NCBI GenBank assembly: GCA_040255675.1
Contig: JBDZVM010000002.1
Coordinates: 164,824 to 228,823, forward strand
Direction: 5' to 3'
DNA: 64,000 bases
DNA from: JBDZVM01 sp040255675
GTDB taxonomy: Bacteria; Actinomycetota; Actinomycetes; Acidothermales; Acidothermaceae
The notes below the pieces were generated by a model that did not search any database, was not told the DNA's origin, and saw nothing but the letters and a program-made list of their open reading frames with translations. Below are positions 27,077 to 34,912 of this stretch, one piece after another (position 1 is the first letter of the stretch; each line of letters starts with the position of its first letter). The position numbers were made by a program, and so were the translations under genes.

Positions 27077-27118
27077 CCGACCGGCCGGGGATCAGGGGGA
27101 AATCACCCGGCCGGTCGG
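27077..27118 (-). promoter_or_regulatory. Intercistronic stem-loop between binding-protein and ATPase genes
   Basis: CCGACCGGCCGGG and CCCGGCCGGTCGG form a perfect 13-bp stem with a 16-base loop, just after the binding-protein stop. There is no T-run, so it is more likely an attenuator or an mRNA 3'-stabiliser that keeps binding protein in excess over the membrane subunits. Confidence 0.65.
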
Positions 27119-27130
27119 ACGTTTGGTTTG

Positions 27131-28291
27131 CTATTTCACTCCGGCCTTTTCACAGGCTGCCGCGTAGTTGCCTGTGCAAAGGTCCGAGGCCTTCCAGAAG
27201 CCGTCCTTGATAACGGTCGACTCGATATTGCTCACAGTCACCGCGACGGGCGGATTCAAGAACGCCGGGTGACCATCGACGGTGCCGTTCGATTCAGGGG
27301 TCTTGCCTGACGCGAAGGCGACGGCAGCTTCGGCGGCCTTGGTCGCCTCGAGCTTGAACGCGTTGTAGGTCGTCATCAACTGCAGACCGGCGAGCACGTT
27401 TTGCAGCCCTTGCTGCGAAGCGTCAAGACCGGTGAGCGCCAGTTTGGCGATCTGGTCGTTCGTCCAGCCTGCGGCCTGGAAAGCGGCGATCCCGGAGTTG
27501 CCGTTGTTGTCGTTCGCCGAGTAGAAGCCGATAATCTTGTGGCCGAACCGAGTGATCTGACCAGCCACCCACGTGCGGGCCTCGTCAGGGTCCCACGTGT
27601 CGGTTTGCGACAGCACCTTGTAACCGCTCGAATCGATGATGCTGTGCGCGCCGGCCTTGATGTTGCCCGCGTTGTTGTCGGTGGTAGCGCCGTTAATCAT
27701 GATGATGCCGCCGGACGCCGGATCGACGCCGTCCGCCTTAAGCTTGTCAATCATGGTCTTTGCTTGCAAGACACCGACTTGCTTGTAGTCGTTCGACACG
27801 ACGTACGACAGATCAGGGCTCTTGATCAGGCGGTCGTAGGCGACGACCGGCACGTTCTCGGCCTTTGCCGCCGACACGATGCTGGCCGCGGCGACGCCGT
27901 CGAACGGGTCGACGACGAGAACCTTCGCACCTTCCGACAACATTGATTCAGCTTGCTGCTGCTGGGTCGATGCGTTGGAGTTGGCGTTCGCGTAAAGCAA
28001 TTGGCAGTTGGGGCAGAGGTTCTTGAGAGCCTCTGTGAAGTAGGGCCGGTCCTTCGTCTCGTATCGAGCGGTCGTGGTCTCCGGCAACAGCAGACCGATC
28101 TTGTAGTTCGCGTTTGCCACGGCGCCTCCGCCCCCGCCTCCGCTGCTCGCGGCAGAAGAGGGACTCGACGCGGCGGTGGTTGCCGCGCCCGTTGCGCTAG
28201 GGGATGAACTCGACGGCGATTTCGATGAACTACAACCGGCCATCCCGATCGCGACCACGGCGGTCACGATCGCTACTAATGATTTCCGCAT
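27131..28291 (-). CDS. Sugar-type ABC substrate-binding lipoprotein (XylF-like)
   Basis: A 386-residue type I periplasmic-binding protein. A lipoprotein signal peptide is present (RKSLVAIVTAVVAIGMAGC, lipid on the Cys), followed by a Ser/Gly-rich linker and the mature domain from YKIGLLLPETTTARYE. QAESMLSEGAKVLVVDPFDG and VVAYDRLIKSPDLSYVVS resemble xylose-binding proteins. The ATG at 28291 is chosen because it begins the signal peptide. It is the first gene of the operon and divergent from an IclR regulator. The downstream enzymes point to an alcohol or polyol rather than a plain sugar as ligand. Confidence 0.92.
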   Translation of the reverse strand: MRKSLVAIVTAVVAIGMAGCSSSKSPSSSSPSATGAATTAASSPSSAASSGGGGGGAVANANYKIGLLLPETTTARYETKDRPYFTEALKNLCPNCQLLYANANSNASTQQQQAESMLSEGAKVLVVDPFDGVAAASIVSAAKAENVPVVAYDRLIKSPDLSYVVSNDYKQVGVLQAKTMIDKLKADGVDPASGGIIMINGATTDNNAGNIKAGAHSIIDSSGYKVLSQTDTWDPDEARTWVAGQITRFGHKIIGFYSANDNNGNSGIAAFQAAGWTNDQIAKLALTGLDASQQGLQNVLAGLQLMTTYNAFKLEATKAAEAAVAFASGKTPESNGTVDGHPAFLNPPVAVTVSNIESTVIKDGFWKASDLCTGNYAAACEKAGVK

Positions 28292-28395
28292 CTTGTGGCC
28301 TCTCCCAGGATGGAACGTACTCATGAAGCGGCGCCGGCTGCCGCTAGATCGATAGAGCCAAGGTAGAGGCGCCGCCGCGGCAACAGTCATCACGG

Positions 28396-28423
28396 TTTGG
28401 CAATAGCTAACACTATTTGCAAG
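28396..28423. promoter_or_regulatory. Dyad operator candidate between the ABC operon and its IclR gene
   Basis: TTGGCAATAG, six bases, CTATTTGCAA: ten-base arms with two mismatches, AT-rich against the background. It lies in the 216-bp divergent region, about 100 bp from each start codon, where an IclR protein would be expected to bind and control both directions. Confidence 0.5.
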
Positions 28424-28507
28424 ATTTCGCGAAACTCGTCGGAGAAACAAACTTGATCGTGTAAAACTGACCTTCATAAGCCCTTCGCCAGCCGAAAGAA
28501 GACGACG

Positions 28508-29356
28508 ATGTCGGCCGAGATTGCGGACCAACCAGGTGCGACGAGCAGTCGCGAGCCACGACGCGTCAAAGCGGTCGATCACGCAATCTCGATCCTGGAG
28601 GAGATCGCGAAGGCCGATCGGGCCTTAGGAGTAAGCGAAATCGCGCGCCGCACGGGTCTTAGCAAAGCGACCGCGCACCACATGCTGGCGACGCTCGAAA
28701 GCCGTCGCTTTGTCATGCGCGAACCTGATTCCGCCTATTACCGGTTGAGCTGGGGCTTGTACGAGTTGGGCTCCAACGTCGTCCGTAATGTCAACCTGTC
28801 ACGTGTGGCTCGGCCTTATCTCGATCGGCTCGCCGCGCAAACCGGCGAGTCGACACTGCTCGGAATCCTTGACGGCGGCGAGGTTCTCTATCTCGATCGA
28901 GGCGAAGCCCCCGGGGGCTTGCGCATGTCGGCAGACGCCGGACGCCGCGGCCCGCTACACGCCACGGCGACCGGCAAGGTATTTCTCGCCTTTACGCCGG
29001 ACGACGATATTGCCGACCGGTTGCTGGTCGATCCATTGCCGAAATTCACGCGCACCACCGTGACGAGCGTTGCCGCGTTGCGCAGGCAGCTCACACAGGT
29101 GAGAACGCGGGGCTACGCGACATGCTGGCAGGAAAAGGAAGTCGGGCTTTGCTCGATGGCGGTGCCGCTGCGCGACTACACCGGGCACGTGGTCGGCTCG
29201 CTCACCGTCGCCGGCCCGGCGTCACGGTTGAACGCGCGCACTTACCAGTCGCACTTGCCGCCGCTGCTCGCGGCCGCGCATCGCATCGAGCTGCACCTCG
29301 GCGGCGCCCGCCCGCACGATCACGCTGACGACGCGCCCCAGCAAAACGCCCGCTGA
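28508..29356 (+). CDS. IclR-family transcriptional regulator of the alcohol/diol operon
   Basis: A 282-residue IclR protein. The N-terminal winged helix is HAISILEEIAKADRALGVSE with LSKATAHHMLATLESRRFV. The effector domain has LYLDRGEAPGGLRMS, LHATATGKVFLAF and YATCWQEKEVGLCSMAVPL. It is divergent from the importer/dehydrogenase operon and very likely its regulator, responding to the imported compound or an intermediate. The C-terminal tail (HDHADDAPQQNAR) is unstructured in appearance. Confidence 0.92.
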   Translation: MSAEIADQPGATSSREPRRVKAVDHAISILEEIAKADRALGVSEIARRTGLSKATAHHMLATLESRRFVMREPDSAYYRLSWGLYELGSNVVRNVNLSRVARPYLDRLAAQTGESTLLGILDGGEVLYLDRGEAPGGLRMSADAGRRGPLHATATGKVFLAFTPDDDIADRLLVDPLPKFTRTTVTSVAALRRQLTQVRTRGYATCWQEKEVGLCSMAVPLRDYTGHVVGSLTVAGPASRLNARTYQSHLPPLLAAAHRIELHLGGARPHDHADDAPQQNAR

Positions 29357-29383
29357 AAACGCCCACTGAAGCCGCCACACCGA

Positions 29384-29428
29384 ATTCTCGACGTTCGCTG
29401 TTGCTGAGCCACAGTGAACGTCAAGAAT
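29384..29428. terminator. Large inverted repeat between convergent genes
   Basis: ATTCTCGACGTTCGCTGT and ACAGTGAACGTCAAGAAT form an 18-bp stem with two mismatches and a nine-base loop. It lies between the convergent iclR and flippase genes, and the flippase stop codon is inside the right arm. Probably a bidirectional transcription end. It is not a copy of the 52-bp element. Confidence 0.6.
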
Positions 29429-30452
29429 CTTGCCGTGATCCCAAGGAATGAGACGCTCCCGGCAACCGTTCAGCGGGCTCGCTGAGCGAGTGCTTCACGG
29501 CGCGCTTCATCGCCCGGTGTTCCTGTCGCGGCCGCACGCCGTGGCGCCGAGCCACCCACACACCGACAGCCGCCCAAAAACCGTCACCGACAGTAGCGAC
29601 CAAACGCGAGACAACGGCGATCACCAACGCTGGCCCGGCCTTCAGCACAGGCGATAAAACGGCAACCAAGACCGCTTCTCGCACGATCGCGCCGGCGGGC
29701 ACGAAGATGGCGACGAAACCCGCCGCGAACGCCAAAGCAGTGCCGCCGAGCGACAGCGCCAACGCGCGGCCGCTCGGCGCGTGCAAGACCACGGCGAGCA
29801 CGTAGACCTGCAGGCCGACGCACACCCAGCTGACGACGTACCAGCCGAGCGCGCGGGCGACGCCGTGCCAGGTGAACTCGTGGTCGGGCGGCTCACGACG
29901 CAAGATTCGCAAAGCGAGATGGGTCAAGCGATCGACCATGCGCGGCATGAGGCCGACGGCGAGCAACGGCAAGAGCAAGAGCATCCACCAGTAATGGACG
30001 GCGGTGCCGGGCGAGGCGAACGGCAAGGTGACCGCGGCCATGCCGAGGGCGGCACTGAGCGAAATGCCCATCGCGACGACGCTCACGGCGACCATGCGGC
30101 GCGGCTGCACTTCGTGGTCGCGGCCGAGATCGGCCTGCGCGACAACGGTCCAGACCGAGCCGGGCAAATATTTACCGAGTTGGCCGACGAAGAAAATCCG
30201 CATCGCGGCCGGTAACGGCAGCGCCGAACCGATGTCGGCCAGCAACGCCCGCCAACCCAGCATCGAGGCGAAGATGTTGCCGAAGCCGAGCACGGTGGCG
30301 ACGATGATGTCGAGCGGCGACAATTTGTCGAGGCTGCCTTGCACGTCGTGCCAACGTGCGTGCAAGGCGATCGCGAACAACGCGATGACGATGACGAAAA
30401 ACGCGATGCGGGCCCATAGCCGCATGCGCGGTGTGAGGTGCGGAAACTTCAC
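29421..30452 (-). CDS. Lysylphosphatidylglycerol-synthase-TM / UPF0104 family membrane protein
   Basis: A 343-residue integral membrane protein with about eight helices (IAFFVIVIALFAIAL, WWMLLLLPLLAVGLM, LALSLGGTALAFAAGFVAIF). The family signature is seen in FFVGQLGKYLPGSVWTVVAQ and VPAGAIVREAVLVAVL. Relatives act as lipid-linked sugar flippases or accessory transporters in glycan synthesis. The GTG at 30452 overlaps the preceding glycosyltransferase stop in GTGA; the longer frame reads through that gene. Operon: GT2, GT4, this protein. Confidence 0.83.
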   Translation of the reverse strand: MKFPHLTPRMRLWARIAFFVIVIALFAIALHARWHDVQGSLDKLSPLDIIVATVLGFGNIFASMLGWRALLADIGSALPLPAAMRIFFVGQLGKYLPGSVWTVVAQADLGRDHEVQPRRMVAVSVVAMGISLSAALGMAAVTLPFASPGTAVHYWWMLLLLPLLAVGLMPRMVDRLTHLALRILRREPPDHEFTWHGVARALGWYVVSWVCVGLQVYVLAVVLHAPSGRALALSLGGTALAFAAGFVAIFVPAGAIVREAVLVAVLSPVLKAGPALVIAVVSRLVATVGDGFWAAVGVWVARRHGVRPRQEHRAMKRAVKHSLSEPAERLPGASHSLGSRQDS

Positions 30453-31630
30453 CGGCTCGCTTTCGTGCCGGCGACGGGGACGCCGGCCAACGCCGCGGCA
30501 AGCACCTCGACATAACCGGTCCAGCTCGAGTCGACGTCGACCGCGGGCACACCGGCCCGCAGCCGCGCCGGCATTCCGGGCGCGTAGAAGCGTAGAAGCG
30601 CCGCCGTCAGATCGTTGACGTCGTCGGGCGCGGCAAGCACACCGTCGACGCCGTCGTGAACATGCGCGCCCAAGGTACCGGCGCGAGTAGCAATCACTGG
30701 CACTCCCATCGCATGTGCAAGCAACACATTCTGCGACGCAGTGCCTGCGCGATAAGGCAAAACTAGCGCATCGACCGTGCTGAAAAGCGCTGGAATCCGC
30801 GAACCGGGCACATATCCCGGTTGCAGTGTCACTCTCGACGAAAGCCCGAGCGACGCGATCTGGTCGCGTAGCGCGGCCGCGCCCGACCACACATCGCCCG
30901 CGACAACGAGCTCGACGTCGGGCACGTTCGTCAAAGCCCGCAACAAGACGTCGAGGCCCTTGTAGGGGCGCACGGTGCCAAAGAACAGTAGACGCTGAAA
31001 CGGCGTGTCGGACGCCGGGCGCCGCGGCCGCGGCGCCACCGGCAGGTGCGGCGGAATGTCGGCAACCACGACACCGGTAGCGCGCCCGGCCAAGGGGATC
31101 GCCAGCTCGGCCAAGGTGTCGCTGTGCACCAGCACCGCGTCGACTCGGCTGAAAAGGGCCCGCACCAACATCGGGTCGCCAGGCCGCGTCTCGTGCGGAA
31201 GCACGTTGTGGGCGACGACGGCAAGGCGCGGACGACGGCCAGCAGCGACCGCAGGTTGCGAACGGCGAGCGGCGCCGCTCCCCCGCCGTCCGGTCAAAGC
31301 TTTCAAAAGCACCAGGTAGGCGGGCACCTGCACGGTAGAGGCGTGCACTAACACGACAGCGTCGTAGGCGCGCAATCGAAGGCCGGCGCGCCACCAGGAG
31401 ATCGGGTTCCACCACGCGAGCTGGTACCGGGTTTTCGGGTAGAGACGCACCTCGGCTTCACCGCCCGGCACCCGAAGAGTTCCGGGGTGCAAGAACGCCG
31501 GGTATTGCGCCGACCACGAGACGAGGTCGACGTCGTGGCCGGCCGCCGCGAGCCGGTGCGCGAGTTCGGTGCTGTGGTGCACGATCCCGCCGGTGTGCGG
31601 ATGCGTCGGCGCGACCAGGGCGATGCGCAT
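30449..31630 (-). CDS. Glycosyltransferase family 4
   Basis: A 393-residue GT-B enzyme: RIALVAPTHPHTGGIVHHS at the N-terminus, then LLFFGTVRPYKGLDVLLRAL, LQPGYVPGSRIPALFSTVDA and LAHAMGVPVIATRAGT in the donor domain. The usual EGFG is replaced by LPYRAGTASQNVLLAHAMG, as in several actinobacterial relatives. It lies 4 bp after the GT2 gene and is coupled to the flippase-like gene. Probable role in building a lipid-linked or exported glycan. Confidence 0.9.
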   Translation of the reverse strand: MRIALVAPTHPHTGGIVHHSTELAHRLAAAGHDVDLVSWSAQYPAFLHPGTLRVPGGEAEVRLYPKTRYQLAWWNPISWWRAGLRLRAYDAVVLVHASTVQVPAYLVLLKALTGRRGSGAARRSQPAVAAGRRPRLAVVAHNVLPHETRPGDPMLVRALFSRVDAVLVHSDTLAELAIPLAGRATGVVVADIPPHLPVAPRPRRPASDTPFQRLLFFGTVRPYKGLDVLLRALTNVPDVELVVAGDVWSGAAALRDQIASLGLSSRVTLQPGYVPGSRIPALFSTVDALVLPYRAGTASQNVLLAHAMGVPVIATRAGTLGAHVHDGVDGVLAAPDDVNDLTAALLRFYAPGMPARLRAGVPAVDVDSSWTGYVEVLAAALAGVPVAGTKASR

Positions 31631-31634
31631 GTCG

Positions 31635-32603
31635 CTAGTCTCCCCGCGACCGGACCGTCAGATCGGCGAGCAGCCCGACAGCCCCGATGATCAGCCCGGT
31701 GACGAACAGCAGCATGGTGTTCGTGGTGAGGTGAAAGTGGTAGCGGGCGACGTCGAAAACGCCCTTCACGAAGCCGATGCCCATGAGCCAGAGCGCGACC
31801 GGCATCAACACCTTGAGCGGGTTGAAGTACATGATCATGCGCAGCACTTGAAGGATGTAGCGGTACGCGTCTTTCAGCGGGTGGAACTTCGAGCGGCCGG
31901 CCCGTTGCGCGTAGTCGATCGGGAGATAGTCGACGGTGAGCTGGTTCGACAGGAAGCTCAAAGTAATCGTCGTGACGCAGGAAAATCCGGGTGGCAGCAG
32001 GCGCAGATACGGCAGTGAGACCTCGCGCCGGAAGGCCCGCAACCCCGAGTTGAGGTCGGGAATCTTGGTGCCCGACAACCACTCCGCGAACTTGCGGATC
32101 ACCCACTTCGCGGGGATGCGCAGCAACTTATGAGTGCCTTGCTCGCTTGTGCGCGCGCCGACCACCTGGTCGACGCTGGGGTTGTCGTCGAGGTAGCGCA
32201 CCAGCTCGGGGATGCGCTCGTTGGGGTAGGTCATGTCGGCGTCGGTCCAGACCACGATCGTGCCGAGCGCGTCGGCGGTGCCGATACGCCGCGCCGTGCC
32301 CGAGCCGCCGTTGCGGCGAAACGCCATCACCCGAACCGCGGGGTACTTCTCTTCGGCGTCGCGCAGCTTGGCGAGGGTCTGGTCGGTCGACTTGTCGTCG
32401 ATGGCCAAGATTTCGTAGGGGTAGCCGCTGACATCCATCGCGGCGGTGATGCGCTCGATCTCGGCCAGCACGTGATCTTGCTCGTTGTAGCAGGGCAGGA
32501 CGATCGTGACGTAGGGACTGCACCCGGCAGGCTCAGCTGGAATTTCTATTTGCGGCTCGGCCCCCGCCTCGCTCGGTACGACGCTGACAGGCTGGGCGGC
32601 CAC
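31635..32603 (-). CDS. Glycosyltransferase family 2, polyprenyl-phosphate sugar synthase type
   Basis: A 322-residue GT-A enzyme with a membrane tail. TIVLPCYNEQDHVLAEIERI, LAIDDKSTDQTL and VVWTDADMTYPNERIPELV mark the DPM1/ArnC-type fold (DAD is the metal-binding motif); the last ~80 residues have two hydrophobic segments (VLMPVALWLMGIGFVKGV, MLLFVTGLIIGAVGLLADL). Such enzymes make polyprenyl-phosphate mannose, glucose or similar donors. GTG start with AAGGA upstream. First gene of this glycan set. Confidence 0.9.
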   Translation of the reverse strand: MAAQPVSVVPSEAGAEPQIEIPAEPAGCSPYVTIVLPCYNEQDHVLAEIERITAAMDVSGYPYEILAIDDKSTDQTLAKLRDAEEKYPAVRVMAFRRNGGSGTARRIGTADALGTIVVWTDADMTYPNERIPELVRYLDDNPSVDQVVGARTSEQGTHKLLRIPAKWVIRKFAEWLSGTKIPDLNSGLRAFRREVSLPYLRLLPPGFSCVTTITLSFLSNQLTVDYLPIDYAQRAGRSKFHPLKDAYRYILQVLRMIMYFNPLKVLMPVALWLMGIGFVKGVFDVARYHFHLTTNTMLLFVTGLIIGAVGLLADLTVRSRGD

Positions 32604-32744
32604 AAGAGGTCCTTCCGGGGTAAAGCGGGCGCGATCGATCGCTTCCGAAGTTTACCTTGACCTTCCTTGACCTTCCCATGCGTTGGCTGAGCGCAACCTT
32701 AGAGTCCGTTACCCGGACGGCGACGAGCATCGCTCTCCCCGTGT

Positions 32745-33158
32745 TCAGCGGAACGCGAGATCAAGGTCGGTGGCGGCGAAGTCGTCGCCGGTGCAAAGCA
32801 CCGCGTAGCCGGAGCGCTCGGCAAGCGCGTACACGAAGCAGTCGCCGAGGTTGAGCCCTGCGGCGTGTCGGCCTTTGCCGTAGCGGCGCCAGGCGCCAAC
32901 CGCCCGGTCGGCTAAATCGCCGTCGAAAGGCTGAACCTCAACGTTCGCGTCTCTCATGAATCTCGGGACGACGTCAGCAGCCGTCGGGCCAAACCGCGCT
33001 TCGACGACGATGCCGAGTTCGACTCGGGTCGGCGCGGTCATCACGCGGACTCGGGCTTGTTCGAGGGTTCCGATCAATTCTTCATTGCCCGGTTCAGCGA
33101 GCAAAATGGCGATCACGGCGGAGGTATCGACCACGATGCCTCGTGACGCCTCGGTCAC
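32745..33158 (-). CDS. vapC: VapC toxin, PIN-domain RNase (module 1)
   Basis: A 137-residue PIN-domain protein. Acidic active-site residues are visible in VVDTSAVIAILL, TRVELGIVVE, LNLGDCFVYALA and CTGDDFAATD. It would cleave RNA (typically tRNA or rRNA) when its antitoxin is lost. Its GTG start overlaps the antitoxin stop by 4 bp, so the pair is translationally coupled. Confidence 0.93.
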   Translation of the reverse strand: MTEASRGIVVDTSAVIAILLAEPGNEELIGTLEQARVRVMTAPTRVELGIVVEARFGPTAADVVPRFMRDANVEVQPFDGDLADRAVGAWRRYGKGRHAAGLNLGDCFVYALAERSGYAVLCTGDDFAATDLDLAFR

Positions 33159-33406
33159 GCGGGGAGTCCGGTGCGGTCGTAGCCGAGGATCTCGTCAGCC
33201 GAGCGCGAATCGAGCACCGGAAGCGCGGCTACGTCGGCTTGCAGTCGGCGGAGCCGAGCACTGATCCGTGCGCCTTTGCGGGCATGCTCCCGCTCGAGCC
33301 GCTCTTTGAGCGCGACGACCACGGCTTCGGTAAGGCTTTCACCGGTTTCGGAAGACAGCTGTCTCGCCAACCGGTCGGCTTCATCGCTCTTGATGCTCAA
33401 CGCCAC
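33155..33406 (-). CDS. vapB: VapB antitoxin, PSK-type (module 1)
   Basis: An 83-residue antitoxin with the family N-terminus VALSIKSDEADRLARQLS and SLTEAVVVALKERLERE, a ribbon-helix-helix-like DNA-binding part; the C-terminus should wrap VapC. The GTG at 33406 is chosen over the one at 33424 because TATACT (33414-33419) lies seven bases before it, giving a leaderless mRNA, and because family members start with this sequence. Confidence 0.88.
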   Translation of the reverse strand: MALSIKSDEADRLARQLSSETGESLTEAVVVALKERLEREHARKGARISARLRRLQADVAALPVLDSRSADEILGYDRTGLPA

Positions 33407-33413
33407 GTCTCGA

Positions 33414-33419
33414 AGTATA
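33414..33419 (-). promoter_or_regulatory. -10 box of the vapBC module 1
   Basis: TATACT on the minus strand, seven bases before the vapB GTG at 33406, which predicts transcription starting at or next to the start codon. Confidence 0.55.
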
Positions 33420-33460
33420 GACACGCGACCCCCTTTCTACCTGACGGATCTGCAAGCCGT

Positions 33461-33892
33461 CTAATTGATCGAGCCGAGAGGCACGATCGCTTGCTCCTTG
33501 ACGTCGCAAAGTCGGCCGAGCGTCTCGAAATCGCGGTCGTAATGCAGGACGACGAGATCGTGCTGCTGGGCGGTAGCCGCAATGAGAAGGTCTGTACTGC
33601 CGGCCGCGCGAAGGTGCGAGCGATCAGCCAGCTGACTTTGCAATCGCAGCGCGCGAGACCAGGTTTCGGCGTCCATCTCGGCCCAGCCGTACCTGAGCCG
33701 ACGATCAGCGGCCAGCTCGCGATAATCCCTTGCGTTGCGGGCGCTATAGAGCACTTCGAGTTCGATCACCGCGCACGTGAACAACGACCGGGCCTCGAGT
33801 AGTCGAACAAGCGCGGCCTTGACGGCTGGATCAAGCGAGCGGGCGAGCGCACTCTTGTCGAGCAGCCAGCCACGAGGGCTAGTGCGAAGCAT
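33461..33892 (-). CDS. vapC: VapC toxin, PIN-domain RNase (module 2)
   Basis: A 143-residue PIN protein with WLLDKSALARSL, VIELEVLYSARN, STDLLIAATAQQHDL and LHYDRDFETL carrying the acidic residues. Overlaps its antitoxin gene by 14 bp. Different subfamily from module 1; the two toxins share little beyond the active site. Confidence 0.92.
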   Translation of the reverse strand: MLRTSPRGWLLDKSALARSLDPAVKAALVRLLEARSLFTCAVIELEVLYSARNARDYRELAADRRLRYGWAEMDAETWSRALRLQSQLADRSHLRAAGSTDLLIAATAQQHDLVVLHYDRDFETLGRLCDVKEQAIVPLGSIN

Positions 33893-34085
33893 CGGTGTGA
33901 AGTAACGCCTCGTAGTACCCCGAACTCAACCGCTCGACCTCACGACGAAGCGCCGCGCGTTGCTCGCGCTCGGCCACGACCTCCGCCAGCGCCTGATTAA
34001 TGGTGTCTTTCTTCGTCGTGGTACCGAGCGCCTCCTGTGCGCGCTGCAGCACCTCCTCGTCGACGTCGACCAAAGTCTTGGCCAT
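33879..34085 (-). CDS. vapB: VapB-type antitoxin (module 2)
   Basis: A 68-residue antitoxin: KTLVDVDEEVLQRAQEALGT and KDTINQALAEVV are typical of the VapB/DUF2191 type with a ribbon-helix-helix. The ATG at 34085 has GAGAGG upstream; the frame is open to 34145 but that part lies in the promoter. It overlaps vapC by 14 bp and is divergent from the phd-vapC module. Confidence 0.88.
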   Translation of the reverse strand: MAKTLVDVDEEVLQRAQEALGTTTKKDTINQALAEVVAEREQRAALRREVERLSSGYYEALLHTDASH

Positions 34086-34111
34086 CGCACCGCCTCTCTT
34101 CGTCGTCCGCG

Positions 34112-34139
34112 TATATCGACTTCGCTGCAATCGAATATA
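34112..34139. promoter_or_regulatory. Inverted repeat upstream of vapBC module 2
   Basis: TATATCGA, 11 bases, TCGAATATA: inverted AT-rich arms with one extra base, 26-54 bp upstream of the vapB ATG. A likely autoregulatory VapB-VapC operator. Confidence 0.4.
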
Positions 34140-34223
34140 TGACATTCACGATCGCTGCGGTTGATCGCTCGGCCCGACTGTGGATGACAGATCGCTGCGC
34201 TGTGGAAAAGCTTCCGGGTAAGT

Positions 34224-34257
34224 CTTGGTTGACCAGACTAGACCAAGGTAGTCTGGT
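34224..34257. promoter_or_regulatory. Operator/promoter of the phd-vapC module
   Basis: Two interlocked perfect inverted repeats: ACCAGACTA/TAGTCTGGT (34232-34240 and 34249-34257) and CTTGGT/ACCAAG (34224-34229 and 34242-34247). TAGTCT at 34249-34254 also serves as a -10 six bases before the ATG at 34261, so the operator and promoter coincide and the mRNA is probably leaderless. This fits Phd-family autorepression. Confidence 0.65.
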
Positions 34258-34260
34258 GTC

Positions 34261-34503
34261 ATGAGCGAGACGACCGTCAACGTATATGAGGCAAAGACTC
34301 ATCTGTCGCGCCTGCTCGACCGCGTGGCAGACGGTGAAGAGATCGTGATCGCGAAATCGGGTCACCCTGTCGCGCGTCTGGTGCCGTTTACGAAGCGCAC
34401 CGAGCCTCGCACGCCTGGCGGCTGGCGTGGAAAAGTACGTATCGCCAAGGATTTCGACGCGCTCCCCCAAGAGATCGCCGCCGCGTTTCGTGGCGAGCGA
34501 TGA
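34261..34503 (+). CDS. Phd/YefM-family antitoxin (module 3)
   Basis: An 80-residue antitoxin: TVNVYEAKTHLSRLLDRVADGEEIVIAKSGHPVARLVP (shown in the first half) is the Phd fold; the C-terminus WRGKVRIAKDFDALP contacts the toxin. It starts six bases after a -10 within a strong dyad and overlaps the toxin gene by 4 bp (ATGA). It should repress its own promoter. Confidence 0.93.
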   Translation: MSETTVNVYEAKTHLSRLLDRVADGEEIVIAKSGHPVARLVPFTKRTEPRTPGGWRGKVRIAKDFDALPQEIAAAFRGER

Positions 34504-34877
34504 TGCGGCTGCTCGTCGATACCCACGTCTTGCTCTGGTGGCTCGCCGACCGACCGCTGGCGCGTGCCGCCTATCAGGCGATCGCCGATCCTGCGAACAG
34601 CGTGTTCGTCTCCGCTGCCACCGCGTGGGAGATTTCGATCAAGAAGGCGCTCGGCAAACTGCATGCGCCCGACGACCTGCCGGCACAGCTCGAGAGCTGC
34701 GGCTTTTCACCGCTCCCCATTTCGATCGAGCACGCGCTCACGGCCGGGTCGCTCTCCCGCCACCACGACGACCCTTTCGACCGCATGCTGGTTGCGCAAG
34801 CAAGTGTCGAAGATTTGACGCTCGTCACGCGCGACGAGCGCATCGCGGCGTACGGCGTACGTGTTCTACTCGCGTAA
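34500..34877 (+). CDS. vapC: VapC-like PIN-domain toxin (module 3)
   Basis: A 125-residue PIN toxin of the type paired with Phd: LLVDTHVLLWWLADRP, SAATAWEISIKKALGKL, HHDDPFDRMLVAQA and LVTRDERIAAYG hold the acidic residues. Coupled to the antitoxin by ATGA. Confidence 0.93.
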   Translation: MMRLLVDTHVLLWWLADRPLARAAYQAIADPANSVFVSAATAWEISIKKALGKLHAPDDLPAQLESCGFSPLPISIEHALTAGSLSRHHDDPFDRMLVAQASVEDLTLVTRDERIAAYGVRVLLA

Positions 34878-34912
34878 TGCGCTGTACCACCGGAGCGATT
34901 TCCCGTCGGGAG

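Noticed and set aside
29421..31415. One 664-residue fusion of a glycosyltransferase and the flippase-like protein
   Set aside because: The long frame runs through the GT4 gene in a different frame; the GTG at 30452 overlapping the GT4 stop gives a normal-length membrane protein.
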